From Hyphomicrobiaceae bacterium (GTDB lineage Bacteria > Pseudomonadota > Alphaproteobacteria > Rhizobiales > Hyphomicrobiaceae), in the NCBI GenBank assembly GCA_022844225.1, contig JALHMC010000022.1, positions 1 to 61,825 on the forward strand: 61,825 nucleotides of DNA, read 5' to 3'. The position numbers and the translations under genes were made by a program. This document shows, one piece after another, positions 43,016-52,742 of this stretch. The notes beneath the pieces were generated by a model that did not search any database, had not been told where the DNA came from, and saw nothing but the letters and a program-made list of their open reading frames with translations. Each line of letters begins with the position of its first letter. Position 1 is the stretch's first letter.

Positions 43016-43283
43016 CGGCTCACGCGACTGCAACGGCTCGCTCCTTGTGACGGGTCGCCTTTCGCAGGCCGCGCGGCCGCCCTCCGCGCTCCGTCGCTTT
43101 AACCTTGGCTGCATCAGCCGACAACCGGCAAAGCGCGGCTCGCCCCGGTGGCACCGAAGATGCTCCCTAAGCCATCAAAGGTTGCCGCTCGCCGATCCGG
43201 TGTCTCGTCGTGGGACGATTTCCGGCCCTGGTGGCAGCTGCTGGCACAACTCGAACGGCCTCGCGGCCCCGGCAAGGACAGCG

Positions 43284-43898
43284 ATGAAGCAGCCAACCAC
43301 TCGTATCCTCTATGAGTACTGGAACGACGTCCGGGGAAATCGCCTCGCACCGACCCGGTTCGAGATCGAGCCGTCGCGGATGGCCCCTGTTCTGTCCGAG
43401 ACATTCATTCTCGAGCGGACCGAGGACGGGTCCTACCCATTCCGGCTGGCCGGCACGCGGGTCTGCGAGCAGTTCGGACGCGAGCTTCGGGGCGAGGACT
43501 TCCTCGGACTCGTCGGAAGCGACCGCCGGGCGATATCGCGGGCGTTGGGCACGGTGACCCAATCCGGCGCCGTGCTGGTGCTCGAAATCGAGGCCGAAAC
43601 GGGCGATGGCCGGACCGCGCTTTTCGAAGCGCTCGTTCTGCCCCTCGTCCATCCGGCGATCGAGGTGACGCGCTACCTCGGTACGATCGCTGCGATCGAT
43701 CCCCAGCCGTGGCTCGGCTCGGAGCCGCTGCGCGCAAGCTGGCTCATCGCCCACGACATCGTCTGGCCGGAAGGTCCGCCCGGCGTCTTCGGCGACGACG
43801 CGCGCCAGCTGCCGTTTTCACCGGAGTTGGCCGCGGCGCGCATCGTCCGTTCGGCGCGTCGCCAGTTCCGCATCCTAGACGGCGGCCGCAAGGAGTGA
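43284..43898 (+). CDS. PAS domain protein (PAS_5 family)
   Basis: This 204-residue protein is of the alphaproteobacterial PAS_5 type: YEYWNDVRGNRLAPTRFEIEPSRM, then a PAS core with FPFRLAGTR-like FRLAGTRVCEQFGREL. No kinase or output domain is present. Relatives have unknown sensory roles. AAGGA precedes ATG 43284. The long upstream frame from 42897 is on the antisense of the rhomboid gene and is not coding. Confidence 0.85.
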   Translation: MKQPTTRILYEYWNDVRGNRLAPTRFEIEPSRMAPVLSETFILERTEDGSYPFRLAGTRVCEQFGRELRGEDFLGLVGSDRRAISRALGTVTQSGAVLVLEIEAETGDGRTALFEALVLPLVHPAIEVTRYLGTIAAIDPQPWLGSEPLRASWLIAHDIVWPEGPPGVFGDDARQLPFSPELAAARIVRSARRQFRILDGGRKE

Positions 43899-44074
43899 TC
43901 CGCCGGAGCCGGCCTGCTCGAGGTCCGGGCAGTGCGTACCAAAAAGACGCGCCGGCTTAGAACATCATTAAGAGCCGGTCGTCATAGTCGGGTGAGCGCC
44001 TTCCTCGCGTCCCGGCACACCTCTCGAGCCGTCGGGTCGCAACTCGTCCCGATTTGCCTTCTGAGCAGGTTGCC

Positions 44075-44704
44075 ATGGCCCTTCAGATTGACACGACAGC
44101 GACATTGCCAGCCTCGGTTTCCGCTCGGATCGAGCCCGACCGGCGCCGACATCGGCGGGTGACGCTGACGCTGCTCGGCCGCTTCATGCGGGCCACTAAG
44201 CAGGAGTATCCCTGCAAGCTGATCGACATTTCGGTGGGCGGCGCGGCTCTCATGTCGCCGGTTCCGGTCGAGGACGGTGAAACGATCGTCGTCTACCTCG
44301 ACCAACTCGGCGGCCTCGAAGGCGTCGTCACACGTCAGTTTCCGGGCGGCTTCGCTCTCAAGCTCTTCGCGACGCAGCACCGGCGCGAAAAACTCGCGGC
44401 CCAGATCACGTGGCTGCTCAATCGACACGAGCTCGATCCGACCGAAGCACGCCGCCACGAGCGCCTCGTCCCGCGCAATCCGGCCTCCGGTCTCACTCTC
44501 GCTGACGGCACAACGCTGACGTGTCACGTCATCGACGTCTCGATCTCGGGTGCCTCGATCGCCTCCGACCTGCGGCCCGACCTCGGCACCGAGGTCTGTT
44601 TAGGCAAGATGCGCTGCCGCGTGGTGCGCTGGCACGATCAGGGCTTCGCCGTGATGTTCCTGGATATCCAGCAGCCCACAGCGCTCCGTCGGTATTTTGG
44701 CTGA
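44075..44704 (+). CDS. Tandem PilZ domain protein (cyclic-di-GMP binding)
   Basis: This 209-residue protein has two PilZ-like domains. The first has RRRHRR near 24-29 and DISVGGAAL near 52; the second has RRHERLVPR near 126 and DVSISGASI near 157. RxxxR plus D/NxSxxG is the cyclic-di-GMP binding pattern, so both may bind. It is cytoplasmic. It is followed after 90 bases by a secreted LapG-like peptidase, which suggests a link with surface adhesion control, though no LapD is near. Confidence 0.88.
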   Translation: MALQIDTTATLPASVSARIEPDRRRHRRVTLTLLGRFMRATKQEYPCKLIDISVGGAALMSPVPVEDGETIVVYLDQLGGLEGVVTRQFPGGFALKLFATQHRREKLAAQITWLLNRHELDPTEARRHERLVPRNPASGLTLADGTTLTCHVIDVSISGASIASDLRPDLGTEVCLGKMRCRVVRWHDQGFAVMFLDIQQPTALRRYFG

Positions 44705-44794
44705 CGTCTGCGGCCTGCTGCCGGCCGCCCCGCGTGGGGGAGCGCTGCCGGGATCGCTTCTGTTCTCTTTGCGTGGTGTGTCGAGGTTTGTGCC

Positions 44795-45445
44795 ATGTGG
44801 CAAGTTGCTAAGGTGTTCGGTGCCGTCGCCGTGGCGGTTGCGTTGCTTCCGTCTGAAGCGGGGGCAGATCCGGCTCCGGCGAAACCCGGCAAGGTGAGTG
44901 GTCAGCCGTTTATGCGGGTTTTCGGCCCGTCCCTGCCGCCGTATGGCTATGTCCGCTTCTGCTCGGCCTTCTCCGAGGAGTGCCGGCGCGGACCGCTCGA
45001 GGATCAGCGCATGGTCGGTTCGCCCGAGCGGCTTGCGGAACTCGATGCTGTCAACAGGCAGGTCAACGCGTCGATCAAACCTGCGACGGACGTCGAGATC
45101 TACGGTGAGGTTGAACGCTGGACCCTGCCGATCGAACGGGGCGACTGCGAGGACTACGCGTTGCTCAAGCGGCACATCCTGATGCGGCAAGGTTGGCCGG
45201 CGTCCGCGCTGCTGATGACGGTTGTTCGCGACGAGAAGGGCGAGGGCCATGCCATTTTGACGGCGCGCACCTCGAAGGGCGATTACATTCTCGACAACAA
45301 GAACGATGAGCTGAAGCTCTGGAGCGCAACGCCCTACGCGTTCGTGATGCGCCAGTCCTATATCGACCCGAACGTCTGGCTGTCGCTTGATCCGCGGCAG
45401 GTCCACATGCCGACCTTGCTCGGTGGGACGCGCGAAGGCGGTTGA
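44795..45445 (+). CDS. Transglutaminase-like cysteine peptidase (BTLCP/DUF920, LapG-like)
   Basis: This 216-residue protein has a signal peptide (cleavage near AGADPA). The peptidase triad is Cys118 in RGDCEDYALLKR, His in KGEGHAILTAR and Asp in YILDNKND. Family members such as LapG cleave surface adhesins under c-di-GMP control, and many rhizobial homologues are uncharacterised. It follows the PilZ gene in the same direction. Confidence 0.9.
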   Translation: MWQVAKVFGAVAVAVALLPSEAGADPAPAKPGKVSGQPFMRVFGPSLPPYGYVRFCSAFSEECRRGPLEDQRMVGSPERLAELDAVNRQVNASIKPATDVEIYGEVERWTLPIERGDCEDYALLKRHILMRQGWPASALLMTVVRDEKGEGHAILTARTSKGDYILDNKNDELKLWSATPYAFVMRQSYIDPNVWLSLDPRQVHMPTLLGGTREGG

Positions 45446-45470
45446 ACGCGTCGGGCGGAGGCCAGCGTCC

Positions 45471-46001
45471 TCAGCTCTGTCCCTTCAGTTGCTCGCGATA
45501 CTGCCGGCACTTTTTCACGTAATCCTCGACACCCCAGGCGTTGAATGCCCGTTCCTCGGGCGTTACATCGCGCGCGACCTTGCCCGGAGAACCGATAACG
45601 ACAGCGTTGGGTGGTATGATCTTGCCCGGCGGTACAAGGGCGCCCGCGCCGATCATGGCGCCCTCGCCGACCTTGGCGCCGTTCAATACGATGGCGCCTA
45701 GGCCGACCAGTGCGCCCTTCCCGATCGTGCACCCGTGCAGGATGGCGCCGTGACCGATGGTGCAGTCCTCGCCGATCTCGAGCGGAAAGCCCGGATCGAC
45801 GTGCAGGACCGCGTTTTCCTGAATGCTCGTACGGCTGCCGATGCGGATCGTATCGTTGTCGCCGCGGATGGTCGCTCCGAACCAGACGCCGACCGCCGAA
45901 CCGAGCGTGACGCGCCCGATCACGGTTGCGGTTGGCGCGATCCAGAAATCGCCGTCAGCCGGGGTCGCGACCCGGGCACCGTCGAGTTCGTAAAGCGGCA
46001 T
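45471..46001 (-). CDS. Gamma-carbonic anhydrase family protein
   Basis: This 176-residue left-handed beta-helix protein has hexapeptide repeats throughout and the zinc histidines in AVLHVDPGF, TIGHGAILHGCTIG. It is like CaiE/PaaY and Cam-type anhydrases; whether it hydrates CO2 is untested in most members. It starts five bases after the DUF3126 stop, forming a two-gene unit on the minus strand. Confidence 0.92.
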   Translation of the reverse strand: MPLYELDGARVATPADGDFWIAPTATVIGRVTLGSAVGVWFGATIRGDNDTIRIGSRTSIQENAVLHVDPGFPLEIGEDCTIGHGAILHGCTIGKGALVGLGAIVLNGAKVGEGAMIGAGALVPPGKIIPPNAVVIGSPGKVARDVTPEERAFNAWGVEDYVKKCRQYREQLKGQS

Positions 46002-46006
46002 CCGGC

Positions 46007-46240
46007 TCAGCCCTGCTCGAGATCGATGTCGAGCACTGTCATCGAGATCTGGTAGCAGACCTCGCCGTCCTCAGTGTCCTTGGAGATGACGCCGACGAAC
46101 TCGTCGCCGACATACATCTCGACAGCGTCGGTCGCTTTCGGCCGCGCCCGGACCTGGATCGACTTGTTGGCGAACAGCTTGCGCAGGTAGGTCTCGACGT
46201 TCTTGGCTTCCTGCGGGGTTACTGGCTTGGGCTTTGCCAC
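46007..46240 (-). CDS. DUF3126 family protein
   Basis: This 77-residue protein matches DUF3126: VETYLRKLFANKSIQVRARP, DAVEMYVGDEFVGVISKD, CYQISMTVLDIDL. It is conserved in alphaproteobacteria, often beside cysE, as here (133 bases downstream of cysE). It is cytoplasmic and the function is unknown. Confidence 0.92.
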   Translation of the reverse strand: MAKPKPVTPQEAKNVETYLRKLFANKSIQVRARPKATDAVEMYVGDEFVGVISKDTEDGEVCYQISMTVLDIDLEQG

Positions 46241-46373
46241 GTTTGGTCTCCTTGCCTGTGCGACCGCTTCGGTGCATCGCCGGCTGGTTGGCTCATGGGT
46301 TGTCAGGATAAAGCGCGCCGGCCGTGTAGGCCAGCCGAGATCGGAGCGCTCGCGCGTGCTGTCGCCCGGACCG

Positions 46374-47207
46374 TCAGCAGCAGCCGCAGTCGTCCGGAGA
46401 GAGGCGCTGGTCCATCGTCAAGGCAGGCTCGGGGCAATTGCTCGTGCCGACGACACGTGCGGGTACGCCCGCGACGACGGTATTGTCAGGAACCGGGTTC
46501 AGCACCACCGACCCCGCCGCAACCTTCGAGCAGTTGCCAACACGGATGTTGCCGAGCACGGAACAGCCGGCCGCCAGCAGCACGTTGTTGCCGATCTTCG
46601 GATGCCGGTCTCCGTCCGTCTTGCCGGTGCCGCCGAGTGTCACCCCGTGCAGGATCGAGACGTTGTCGCCGACCACCGCCGTCTCGCCGATCACGATGCC
46701 GTGCCCATGGTCGATGAAAATTCCGCGCCCGACGCGGGCGGCCGGATGGATGTCGACGGCGAAGATCCGGCTCGACTGGCTCTGCAGGTAGAGCGCGAAG
46801 TCGCGACGCCCCTGCGTCCACAGCGCATGCGCGAAGCGATGCGTGACGAGGGCGTGGAAGCCTTTGAAATAGAGCAGCGGCTCGATGTAGCGGTGGCAAG
46901 CCGGATCGCGCTCGAACACGGCGGCGAGGTCGGCCCGGAACGTCTCGCCGATCTGCGGCTGGGCCGCCAGAACGTCGTTAAAGGTCTTGCCGATCAGCCC
47001 GGCATCAACGTCGGAATGATTGAGCCGCTGGGCCAGGCGGTGGCAGACCGCATCCTCGAGCCGGTCGTGCGACAGGACGGTCGCGAAAATGAATCCGCCG
47101 AGCGCCCGCTCGGTGGCAATCACGCCCTCGGCCTCGGCCCTGACGGCTGACCAGATCGGATCGACGGTGTCGATGCTCTCGCGCAGGCGCGCTGTCTCGG
47201 CTGGCAT
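46374..47207 (-). CDS. cysE: Serine O-acetyltransferase
   Basis: This 277-residue enzyme makes O-acetylserine for cysteine synthesis. A helical N-terminus (about 1-140) precedes a hexapeptide-repeat beta-helix with DIHPAARVGRGIFIDHGHGIVIGETAVVGDNV (catalytic His pair region) and LHGVTLGGTGK. The C-terminus is unusually Cys-rich, DDCGCC, rather than the Ile ending that binds cysteine synthase. AGGAG is seven bases before ATG 47207. Confidence 0.95.
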   Translation of the reverse strand: MPAETARLRESIDTVDPIWSAVRAEAEGVIATERALGGFIFATVLSHDRLEDAVCHRLAQRLNHSDVDAGLIGKTFNDVLAAQPQIGETFRADLAAVFERDPACHRYIEPLLYFKGFHALVTHRFAHALWTQGRRDFALYLQSQSSRIFAVDIHPAARVGRGIFIDHGHGIVIGETAVVGDNVSILHGVTLGGTGKTDGDRHPKIGNNVLLAAGCSVLGNIRVGNCSKVAAGSVVLNPVPDNTVVAGVPARVVGTSNCPEPALTMDQRLSPDDCGCC

Positions 47208-47412
47208 GGTGCAGGCTCCTGGTCGGGTCCGGCCCTTATAGGTGGGGCGAACGGCGCGCCCCGTAAGTCTACTCTCGGTAGATGGGCCCTGTCCGCAAGT
47301 CAATCAACAGCGGGCGCCCCAGAGAGCTGAAATCTCCTACCGCGCGATTGAGATTATCTTAAGCGTGGCGATTGCAGACGGCCGCTATGCGGTCCGGATA
47401 CGGGGTATTTCC

Positions 47413-50241
47413 TCAGCCGATCAGTGCCGCGTTGGCAGCGAACTGGAAGTACCCGTTCGTCGCCAATGTCTCGCCACGACCGAAGCCGGGCACGATGCCG
47501 TCCTCCGGGCGCCAGGTGCCCGTCGAGAAGACGCTCGCCGCCTCTGTCTCGAAGGTGGCGCCGTCGATCAGGATCTTGTCCACGATCAGGTTGTTGTCGA
47601 TGCCTTGCGCGGGCAACCAGACGTCATTGGTGAAGGCGATCTGGACCTGACCGGCGGACAGGCTGCCGGTATGGCTGTAGGTGTAGACCGATCCTCCCAC
47701 CGGTACGTTGTCGTAGGTGGCGACCACGTTACCATCGATCAGCAGCTGCATCGTTTCGACGCCACGGTCGCCGCGCGCATAGATCGCAAGGTTGGAGCCG
47801 CTACCCGTCGCTGGCTCGGCGAACTGGAAATAGCCGTTTGTCGCCAGCGTCTCGCCACGCCCGAAGCCAGGCACGATGCCGTCCTCCGGACGCCATGTGC
47901 CCGTCGAGAAGACGCTTTGGTCCTCAGTCTCGAAGACGCGCCCGTCGATCGTGATCTTGTCGACGATCAGATTGTAGTCGATGCCGTTCTGCGGCTCCCA
48001 CCGATCGTTGAGAAAAGCGATGCGGATGTCTTCGGGCGCCACTGTCCCGACAGCCTGATACGTGTAGACGGCACCGGCCGTGGCGACGTTGCTGTAGGTG
48101 GCAACCACTTGGCCGCCGATCAGCAACTGCATGATCTCGGCGCCCGAGTCGCCGCGTGCCGAGATGGTGATCACGGAACCCGTCGCCGCCGGGGCCGTGA
48201 CGGTGACGCTGAAGATGCCGGTGTCCTCGGCGCCGCTCGCGTCCGCCACGGCATAGGAAATGCTGCTCACGCGGCTCGCGCCCGGCGCGAGATCGGCAAA
48301 GTCGCTGCCTGGGTTGAATGTCGCCTGGCCGTTGGCGCCGATGGTGAAAGTGCCGCCGTTGCTGCCCGCGACAGTCGCCCCCACCCGCGCAGGGAGGCCG
48401 CCAACCGCGCTCACGACGAGGCTGGCGGCTGTGCCATCCGGATCCGTATCGTTGGAGAGCACGTTGAGTGATGTCGCGAGCCCCGGCGCCGTCGATGCCG
48501 TGTCATCTCCCGCGATCGGTGCCTGGTTCGCCGCCGGACCGCCGGTGATCAGAAGGCGACCGATGTGGTTGCGGACGAGATCGACGTAGTAGACGTAGCC
48601 GTCCTTGCCTTGCGTGAAGTGAACCGGGCCAAAATTGTTCGGAGTTTTGTAAAGAAAGGTGACCTCGCGGCGATCAGCCAGATCGACAGAGAAGACCTCT
48701 CCCTGCGAAACGTCGGTGAAGAAGTAGTCGTTGAGGAGCCCTTGCGGATACTTGTCGCCGGTATAGGCGACATTGCCACCAGTGATGGCCTGCACCTGAT
48801 ATCCCGGATCGGCGCTCGCATGTGAAAAGGCGCGATAGGCTGGAGTAATCGCGATCGTGCCAGCCGCAACGGCCGCGTAGAACGCCGCAGCCCCCGCTTG
48901 CGTGTTATAACCCGCCGTCTGCCTCAGTGCGCCATTGTCGCCGCCCTCGTAGTAGGGCCAGCCGAAGTTCGCTCCGGCGCCGCCGCTGTTGATTTCCTCG
49001 AACGAGTTCCAGCCCGTGTCGGAAATGATCAGCTTGCCCGTTGTGTCGAACGAGATCGAGTAGGGGTTCCTGAGCCCCAGCTGATAGACCTTGGCCCGGT
49101 TCGAGGAGAGACTGACGCCGCCCGTCACGAAGGGATTGTCGGCGAGGCCGAGTCCCGTTTCCGGATCGATGCGAAGTATCTTGCCCGAGAGGCTGTCGAG
49201 CGACTGCACGCTGGCAGTCCTGGGGTCGGCGAAGTTGAACGAAGTCCCATCGCCGATCGAGACGTAGAGCGCGCCGTCAGGCCCGAACGCCAGTGCCCCG
49301 CCGGCATGGGAGCGCGAGTCCACCTTGATGTAGTTGTCGACGTAACCGCCGCCGCCTGTCCGGCCCGATTCTGTCTGGCCGAGGTTGGATGTGCTGTCGA
49401 TTGCACCGCCCCCGCTGATGCTGGCGAGCGATGTGCCCGCGCCTCCAAGCAGGATGGTTTCGCTGCCGGCGACGGCCGTGCGGTAACCGTTGGAAGCATC
49501 CGCCGTGAAGCGAACCAGATAGGCGAAGCGATTGCCGCCCCCGTCTGGACCGGCGTTGCCCGATTGGCCCGCGGTCTGAGGGGGATCGACCACATAGAAG
49601 GCATAGATGTAAGGCGTTTCCGGGAAGTTCGGGTGGACGACGATGTCGAGCAGCCCGCGATCCTGGATGTTGTTGACCTTCGACGAGATGTCGATGAACG
49701 TCGAGACCGTGGCGCCGGTCGCCGTGTCGACAAGTTTAATGCGCCCGCCCTTCTCGGCGACGTAGGCATAGGCCGATCCGGATGGCGCATTGGGCAGGTC
49801 GACGAACTCCATATTGATGGGTTGCGTCAGTCCGCCAACGACCACCTGCTCGGTCACCGTATAGGGGGACACCAGCGGCGGGTTCGCTGGATCGACCACC
49901 GGGTTCTCGTCATCGAGAATGGCGATCCGAGTCGTGCGCGGGGCCTGCAGGAAGCCGCCCTCGACGTTGGTCAGAGACAGGATCACCGTCTCCGTCGGCT
50001 CGCCGAGCGCGTCGTTGAGGATCTGTACCGGCACCAGCACCCGGTCGACGCCCGCCGCGAACGTGACCGTGCCGACGCTTGCCACAAAGTCCTGTCCGGC
50101 CGTCGCCGTGTTGCCGGTGATCGAGTACTCGACCACGGCTGGTGAGCTGAGGTCGCCCGTGCGCAGGATCGGAACGAGCGCCTGGCCTTCCAATTCCGAT
50201 ACGCTGATCTCGATCTCGCCGAGAGAAATGATGCCGGACAC
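47413..50241 (-). CDS. PQQ-type sugar dehydrogenase fused to Calx-beta, Ig-like and tandem CBM-like domains
   Basis: This 942-residue protein starts with GTG. Residues 10-112 form a Calx-beta domain. Residues 135-565 form a beta-propeller of the glucose/sorbosone dehydrogenase family, with [45 protein letters not shown] and [10 protein letters not shown]. Residues 572-682 form a cadherin/Ig-like module. Residues 689-808 and 816-935 are two homologous modules like calcium-dependent xylan-binding CBMs, sharing [15 protein letters not shown]. No signal peptide is seen, so export may use type I secretion. It probably binds polysaccharide and oxidises sugars outside the cell. Confidence 0.85.
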   Translation of the reverse strand: MSGIISLGEIEISVSELEGQALVPILRTGDLSSPAVVEYSITGNTATAGQDFVASVGTVTFAAGVDRVLVPVQILNDALGEPTETVILSLTNVEGGFLQAPRTTRIAILDDENPVVDPANPPLVSPYTVTEQVVVGGLTQPINMEFVDLPNAPSGSAYAYVAEKGGRIKLVDTATGATVSTFIDISSKVNNIQDRGLLDIVVHPNFPETPYIYAFYVVDPPQTAGQSGNAGPDGGGNRFAYLVRFTADASNGYRTAVAGSETILLGGAGTSLASISGGGAIDSTSNLGQTESGRTGGGGYVDNYIKVDSRSHAGGALAFGPDGALYVSIGDGTSFNFADPRTASVQSLDSLSGKILRIDPETGLGLADNPFVTGGVSLSSNRAKVYQLGLRNPYSISFDTTGKLIISDTGWNSFEEINSGGAGANFGWPYYEGGDNGALRQTAGYNTQAGAAAFYAAVAAGTIAITPAYRAFSHASADPGYQVQAITGGNVAYTGDKYPQGLLNDYFFTDVSQGEVFSVDLADRREVTFLYKTPNNFGPVHFTQGKDGYVYYVDLVRNHIGRLLITGGPAANQAPIAGDDTASTAPGLATSLNVLSNDTDPDGTAASLVVSAVGGLPARVGATVAGSNGGTFTIGANGQATFNPGSDFADLAPGASRVSSISYAVADASGAEDTGIFSVTVTAPAATGSVITISARGDSGAEIMQLLIGGQVVATYSNVATAGAVYTYQAVGTVAPEDIRIAFLNDRWEPQNGIDYNLIVDKITIDGRVFETEDQSVFSTGTWRPEDGIVPGFGRGETLATNGYFQFAEPATGSGSNLAIYARGDRGVETMQLLIDGNVVATYDNVPVGGSVYTYSHTGSLSAGQVQIAFTNDVWLPAQGIDNNLIVDKILIDGATFETEAASVFSTGTWRPEDGIVPGFGRGETLATNGYFQFAANAALIG
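47440..47916 (-). repeat. Direct DNA repeat encoding the ends of the two CBM-like modules
   Basis: About 96 bases at 47440-47535 recur at 47821-47916 with roughly a dozen mismatches, mostly at third codon positions, 381 bases apart (127 codons). Both encode the [11 protein letters not shown]...GYFQF segment. This points to fairly recent tandem duplication of the module within the gene. Confidence 0.8.
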
Positions 50242-50467
50242 GCCTCAGTCCTTCCTTCTTGTTTTCTGAGTCGGGCATGACGGAAGCCCCGACAAGTCTA
50301 AGGTGTCACGTTAGGTGGATGTCTTAAACATCTGCAATAACATAATATATGTAGATGTGTGAGCGGCGGTTGATGCCCCGTTGACGCAGATCCCGGCCAG
50401 CGCCAGCATGGCCCACCGCCTTCCGGATCGAGTAAGGGACGGCCACACTGCGCCAGGAGCCACGACG

Positions 50468-52003
50468 ATGGACGAGACGAGAACGCCTGTGCTGGTCGGC
50501 TGCGGGCAGGTCACCCAACGTGAGCCCGACCCGCGCAAGGGTCTGGCTCCGATGGACCTCACGGCCGCCGCCGTGAGGCAGGCAGCAGAGGACAGCGGCG
50601 CCGGCGGCAAGCTGCTCGCCGCTCTCGATACTCTGGTCGTGCTGGCCTCGTTCTCGGACACCAGCTGGCGGTTCAAGAGCCCGTTCGGGGGGCCGAAAAA
50701 TCCGCCGAAATCGATCGCCAATCGTGTCGGTGCGACAGGTGCCAAGCGTCTCGTCTACACGTTTGCTGGCGGTAACATGCCCCAGTGGAGCATCAACCGC
50801 CTGTTCGAGATGGTCACGCGCGGCGAGGTCGAGGCGGCCGTGGTCTGCGGCGGCGAGGCGCTCGCCACGCAGAAGGCCGCCGAGCGAGCCAAAGTGGCGC
50901 TCGACTGGAACGAGGACGCAGGCGGCACACCGGAGCGCTGGGGCGTCGAGAAGCGCGGCTGGAACGACGTCGAAGACCGCCACCGGATGGCCGGCGCCAT
51001 CTTCGCCTACCCGCTGTTTGAGAACGGCATCCGCGGGCACCTGAAGCGCACGATCCCCGAGCACATGGCGGCGTGCGGCAAGCTCTTTGCCCACTTCGCG
51101 GCTGTGGCAGCCAAGAACCCGCTGGCCGATCGGCGCCAGGGCTTCACTGCCGAGCAGATCGCTACGGTCTCGGCCGATAATCCCTTCATCGGCTTTCCCT
51201 ATACGAAACTGATGAACTCGAACGCCTTCATCGACCAGTCTGCCGCCGTGATCCTGACCTCGGTCGCCAAGGCGCGTCAGCTCGGCATCCCGGAGTCGAA
51301 GTGGGTCCACCTGCACGGCACCGCCGACGCCTACGACCACTGGTACATCTCGGATCGCAAGAACTTTCACTCGTCGCCCGCCATGCGCATCGTCGCCCGC
51401 GAGACCTTTGAGATGGCCGGCCTCGGAATGGCCGACATGGATTTCATCGACCTCTATTCGTGCTTCCCATCGGCCGTCGAAATCGCCTGCTTCGAGAACG
51501 GCCTCGCGCTCGACGACCCGCGCGGCCTGACGATCACCGGCGGGCTTCCCTACTTCGGCGGCCCCGGCAACAACTACGTCACGCACTCGATTGCCGAGAT
51601 GGTCGCGAAGGTCCGCTCGAAGCCGGGCTCCAAGGGTCTCGTCACGGCCAACGGCAACTACGTGACGAAACAGTCGGCCGGTATCTACTCGACCGAGGCG
51701 CCCAAGAAACCGTTCAAACCCAAGGATCCGGCCATCTATCAAGCCGAGATCGACGGCGACAAAGGCCCTGGCACCACCGAGACGCCTTCAGGCAAGGCCA
51801 CGGTCGAGACCTACACCGTGATGCACGACCGGAAGGGCCCGAGCTATGCCATCCTCTTCGGCCGCGACGCGCAAGGCCGCCGCTTCATCGCCAACACGCC
51901 GGAGGACGCGACGCTGCTGCGCGATATGACTCAGCGCGACTATCTCGGCGCTTCGGGCTCGGTCGCCACCAAGGACGGCCTCGCCGTGTTCAAGCCGGAC
52001 TGA
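50468..52003 (+). CDS. Thiolase-like protein (TLP1/acetyl-CoA acetyltransferase family)
   Basis: This 511-residue thiolase-superfamily protein starts TPVLVGCGQVTQREPDP. The last about 85 residues resemble the extra C-terminal OB-like domain of thiolase-like protein type 1. The usual nucleophile loop and the GHP motif are altered (AGGNMPQWSINRLF; GGLPYFGGPGNNY), with Cys present in DLYSCFPSAVE. Catalysis may be lost or different; such proteins act on acyl-CoA or sterol side chains. AGGAG precedes ATG 50468. Confidence 0.85.
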   Translation: MDETRTPVLVGCGQVTQREPDPRKGLAPMDLTAAAVRQAAEDSGAGGKLLAALDTLVVLASFSDTSWRFKSPFGGPKNPPKSIANRVGATGAKRLVYTFAGGNMPQWSINRLFEMVTRGEVEAAVVCGGEALATQKAAERAKVALDWNEDAGGTPERWGVEKRGWNDVEDRHRMAGAIFAYPLFENGIRGHLKRTIPEHMAACGKLFAHFAAVAAKNPLADRRQGFTAEQIATVSADNPFIGFPYTKLMNSNAFIDQSAAVILTSVAKARQLGIPESKWVHLHGTADAYDHWYISDRKNFHSSPAMRIVARETFEMAGLGMADMDFIDLYSCFPSAVEIACFENGLALDDPRGLTITGGLPYFGGPGNNYVTHSIAEMVAKVRSKPGSKGLVTANGNYVTKQSAGIYSTEAPKKPFKPKDPAIYQAEIDGDKGPGTTETPSGKATVETYTVMHDRKGPSYAILFGRDAQGRRFIANTPEDATLLRDMTQRDYLGASGSVATKDGLAVFKPD

Positions 52004-52102
52004 TTACTGGGCGTCGCGCGGGGTGCAGATTTCGCCTCGCGCGACGGTCGTTTCAGTTGGGGACGTGGCCGGACCAGCCGCCCGGCCCGCGTTACCCTTT
52101 CC

Positions 52103-52154
52103 CTATCGCATCAGCTCCTTCATCGCCCGGTCCAGGCCTTCAATCGGGCACATC
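52103..52154 (-). pseudogene. Vestigial 3' end of a VWA gene
   Basis: Read on the minus strand, this encodes IEGLDRAMKELMR then TAG. The intact VWA gene ends IDGLDRAMKELMR at 52743. The DNA is clearly homologous but not identical. It lies just beyond the toxin stop, so the toxin-antitoxin pair sits between a full gene and a duplicated gene tail. Confidence 0.7.
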
Positions 52155-52442
52155 GCCGAGTGCGCGTACGGAGTTGCTATGCACGATCCTCAATATTTCC
52201 ACGCGGTCCTCGCCAAATACGACGCGGTAGAAGATCGTAAATGGGTATCGAACGATCGGAAGTCGACGAACGTCGGCAAGATCGGTCGGCGCTCCAAGCG
52301 TCGGTGCTCTACCGAGGCCCGTGCACTCGAGAAAAACACGTCTCTCGACCTGCCTCGCAATTCTCTCGCCCCATCTCTCAACGCCTCGCTCGTAGATGGC
52401 GACCAAGTCGCCCAGGGCGCGCGGCGTGTAGGCGACCTTCAT
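52140..52442 (-). CDS. RelE/ParE superfamily toxin
   Basis: This 100-residue protein starts KVAYTPRALGDLVAIYERG and contains VRRLPIVRYPFTIFYRV followed by VEILRIVHSN, which is the ParE/RelE fold pattern. It may poison gyrase or cleave mRNA. Its start overlaps the antitoxin end by four bases, so the two are coupled. The last codons overlap the vestigial VWA tail. Confidence 0.88.
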   Translation of the reverse strand: MKVAYTPRALGDLVAIYERGVERWGERIARQVERRVFLECTGLGRAPTLGAPTDLADVRRLPIVRYPFTIFYRVVFGEDRVEILRIVHSNSVRALGDVPD

Positions 52443-52669
52443 TTGTCGTGTCGGCGCCAGAAGGCCTCCATCTCGGCATCAGGTACGAGATCGCCGCGGA
52501 GGGCCTCCGAGAGTCCCTCTTCCACCAAGCGGCGCTCCTCGACGGTGAGATGGTAAACATCCGCGCCGGCATGCTCCATGGCCTCGAGCAACTGCTCGGC
52601 CTCCCGGCGGCGCTCCTCGGGCCAATGCCGGGCGCGGTCGAGAACGGATGGTGTGGTGGGAGACGGCAT
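52439..52669 (-). CDS. Antitoxin partner of the RelE/ParE toxin
   Basis: This 76-residue acidic helical protein contains LDRARHWPEERRREAEQLLEAM and ERRLVEEGLSEALRGD. It comes first and overlaps the toxin by four bases, the standard order for type II modules. It has no obvious ribbon-helix-helix motif at the N-terminus; this kind of short, mostly helical antitoxin is seen with alphaproteobacterial ParE toxins. It neutralises the toxin and may autoregulate. Confidence 0.8.
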   Translation of the reverse strand: MPSPTTPSVLDRARHWPEERRREAEQLLEAMEHAGADVYHLTVEERRLVEEGLSEALRGDLVPDAEMEAFWRRHDK

Positions 52670-52742
52670 TCCGAATAACTCCGAAGCGAATGCGAAATCG
52701 AGGGCGCTTTTTTTCCGGACTTGTCGATGCCCTAGACGCCCC

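Noticed and set aside
47242..48471. 409-residue plus-strand frame antisense to the CBM-like modules
   Set aside because: It is a shadow; its apparent internal repeats just mirror the duplicated modules on the minus strand.
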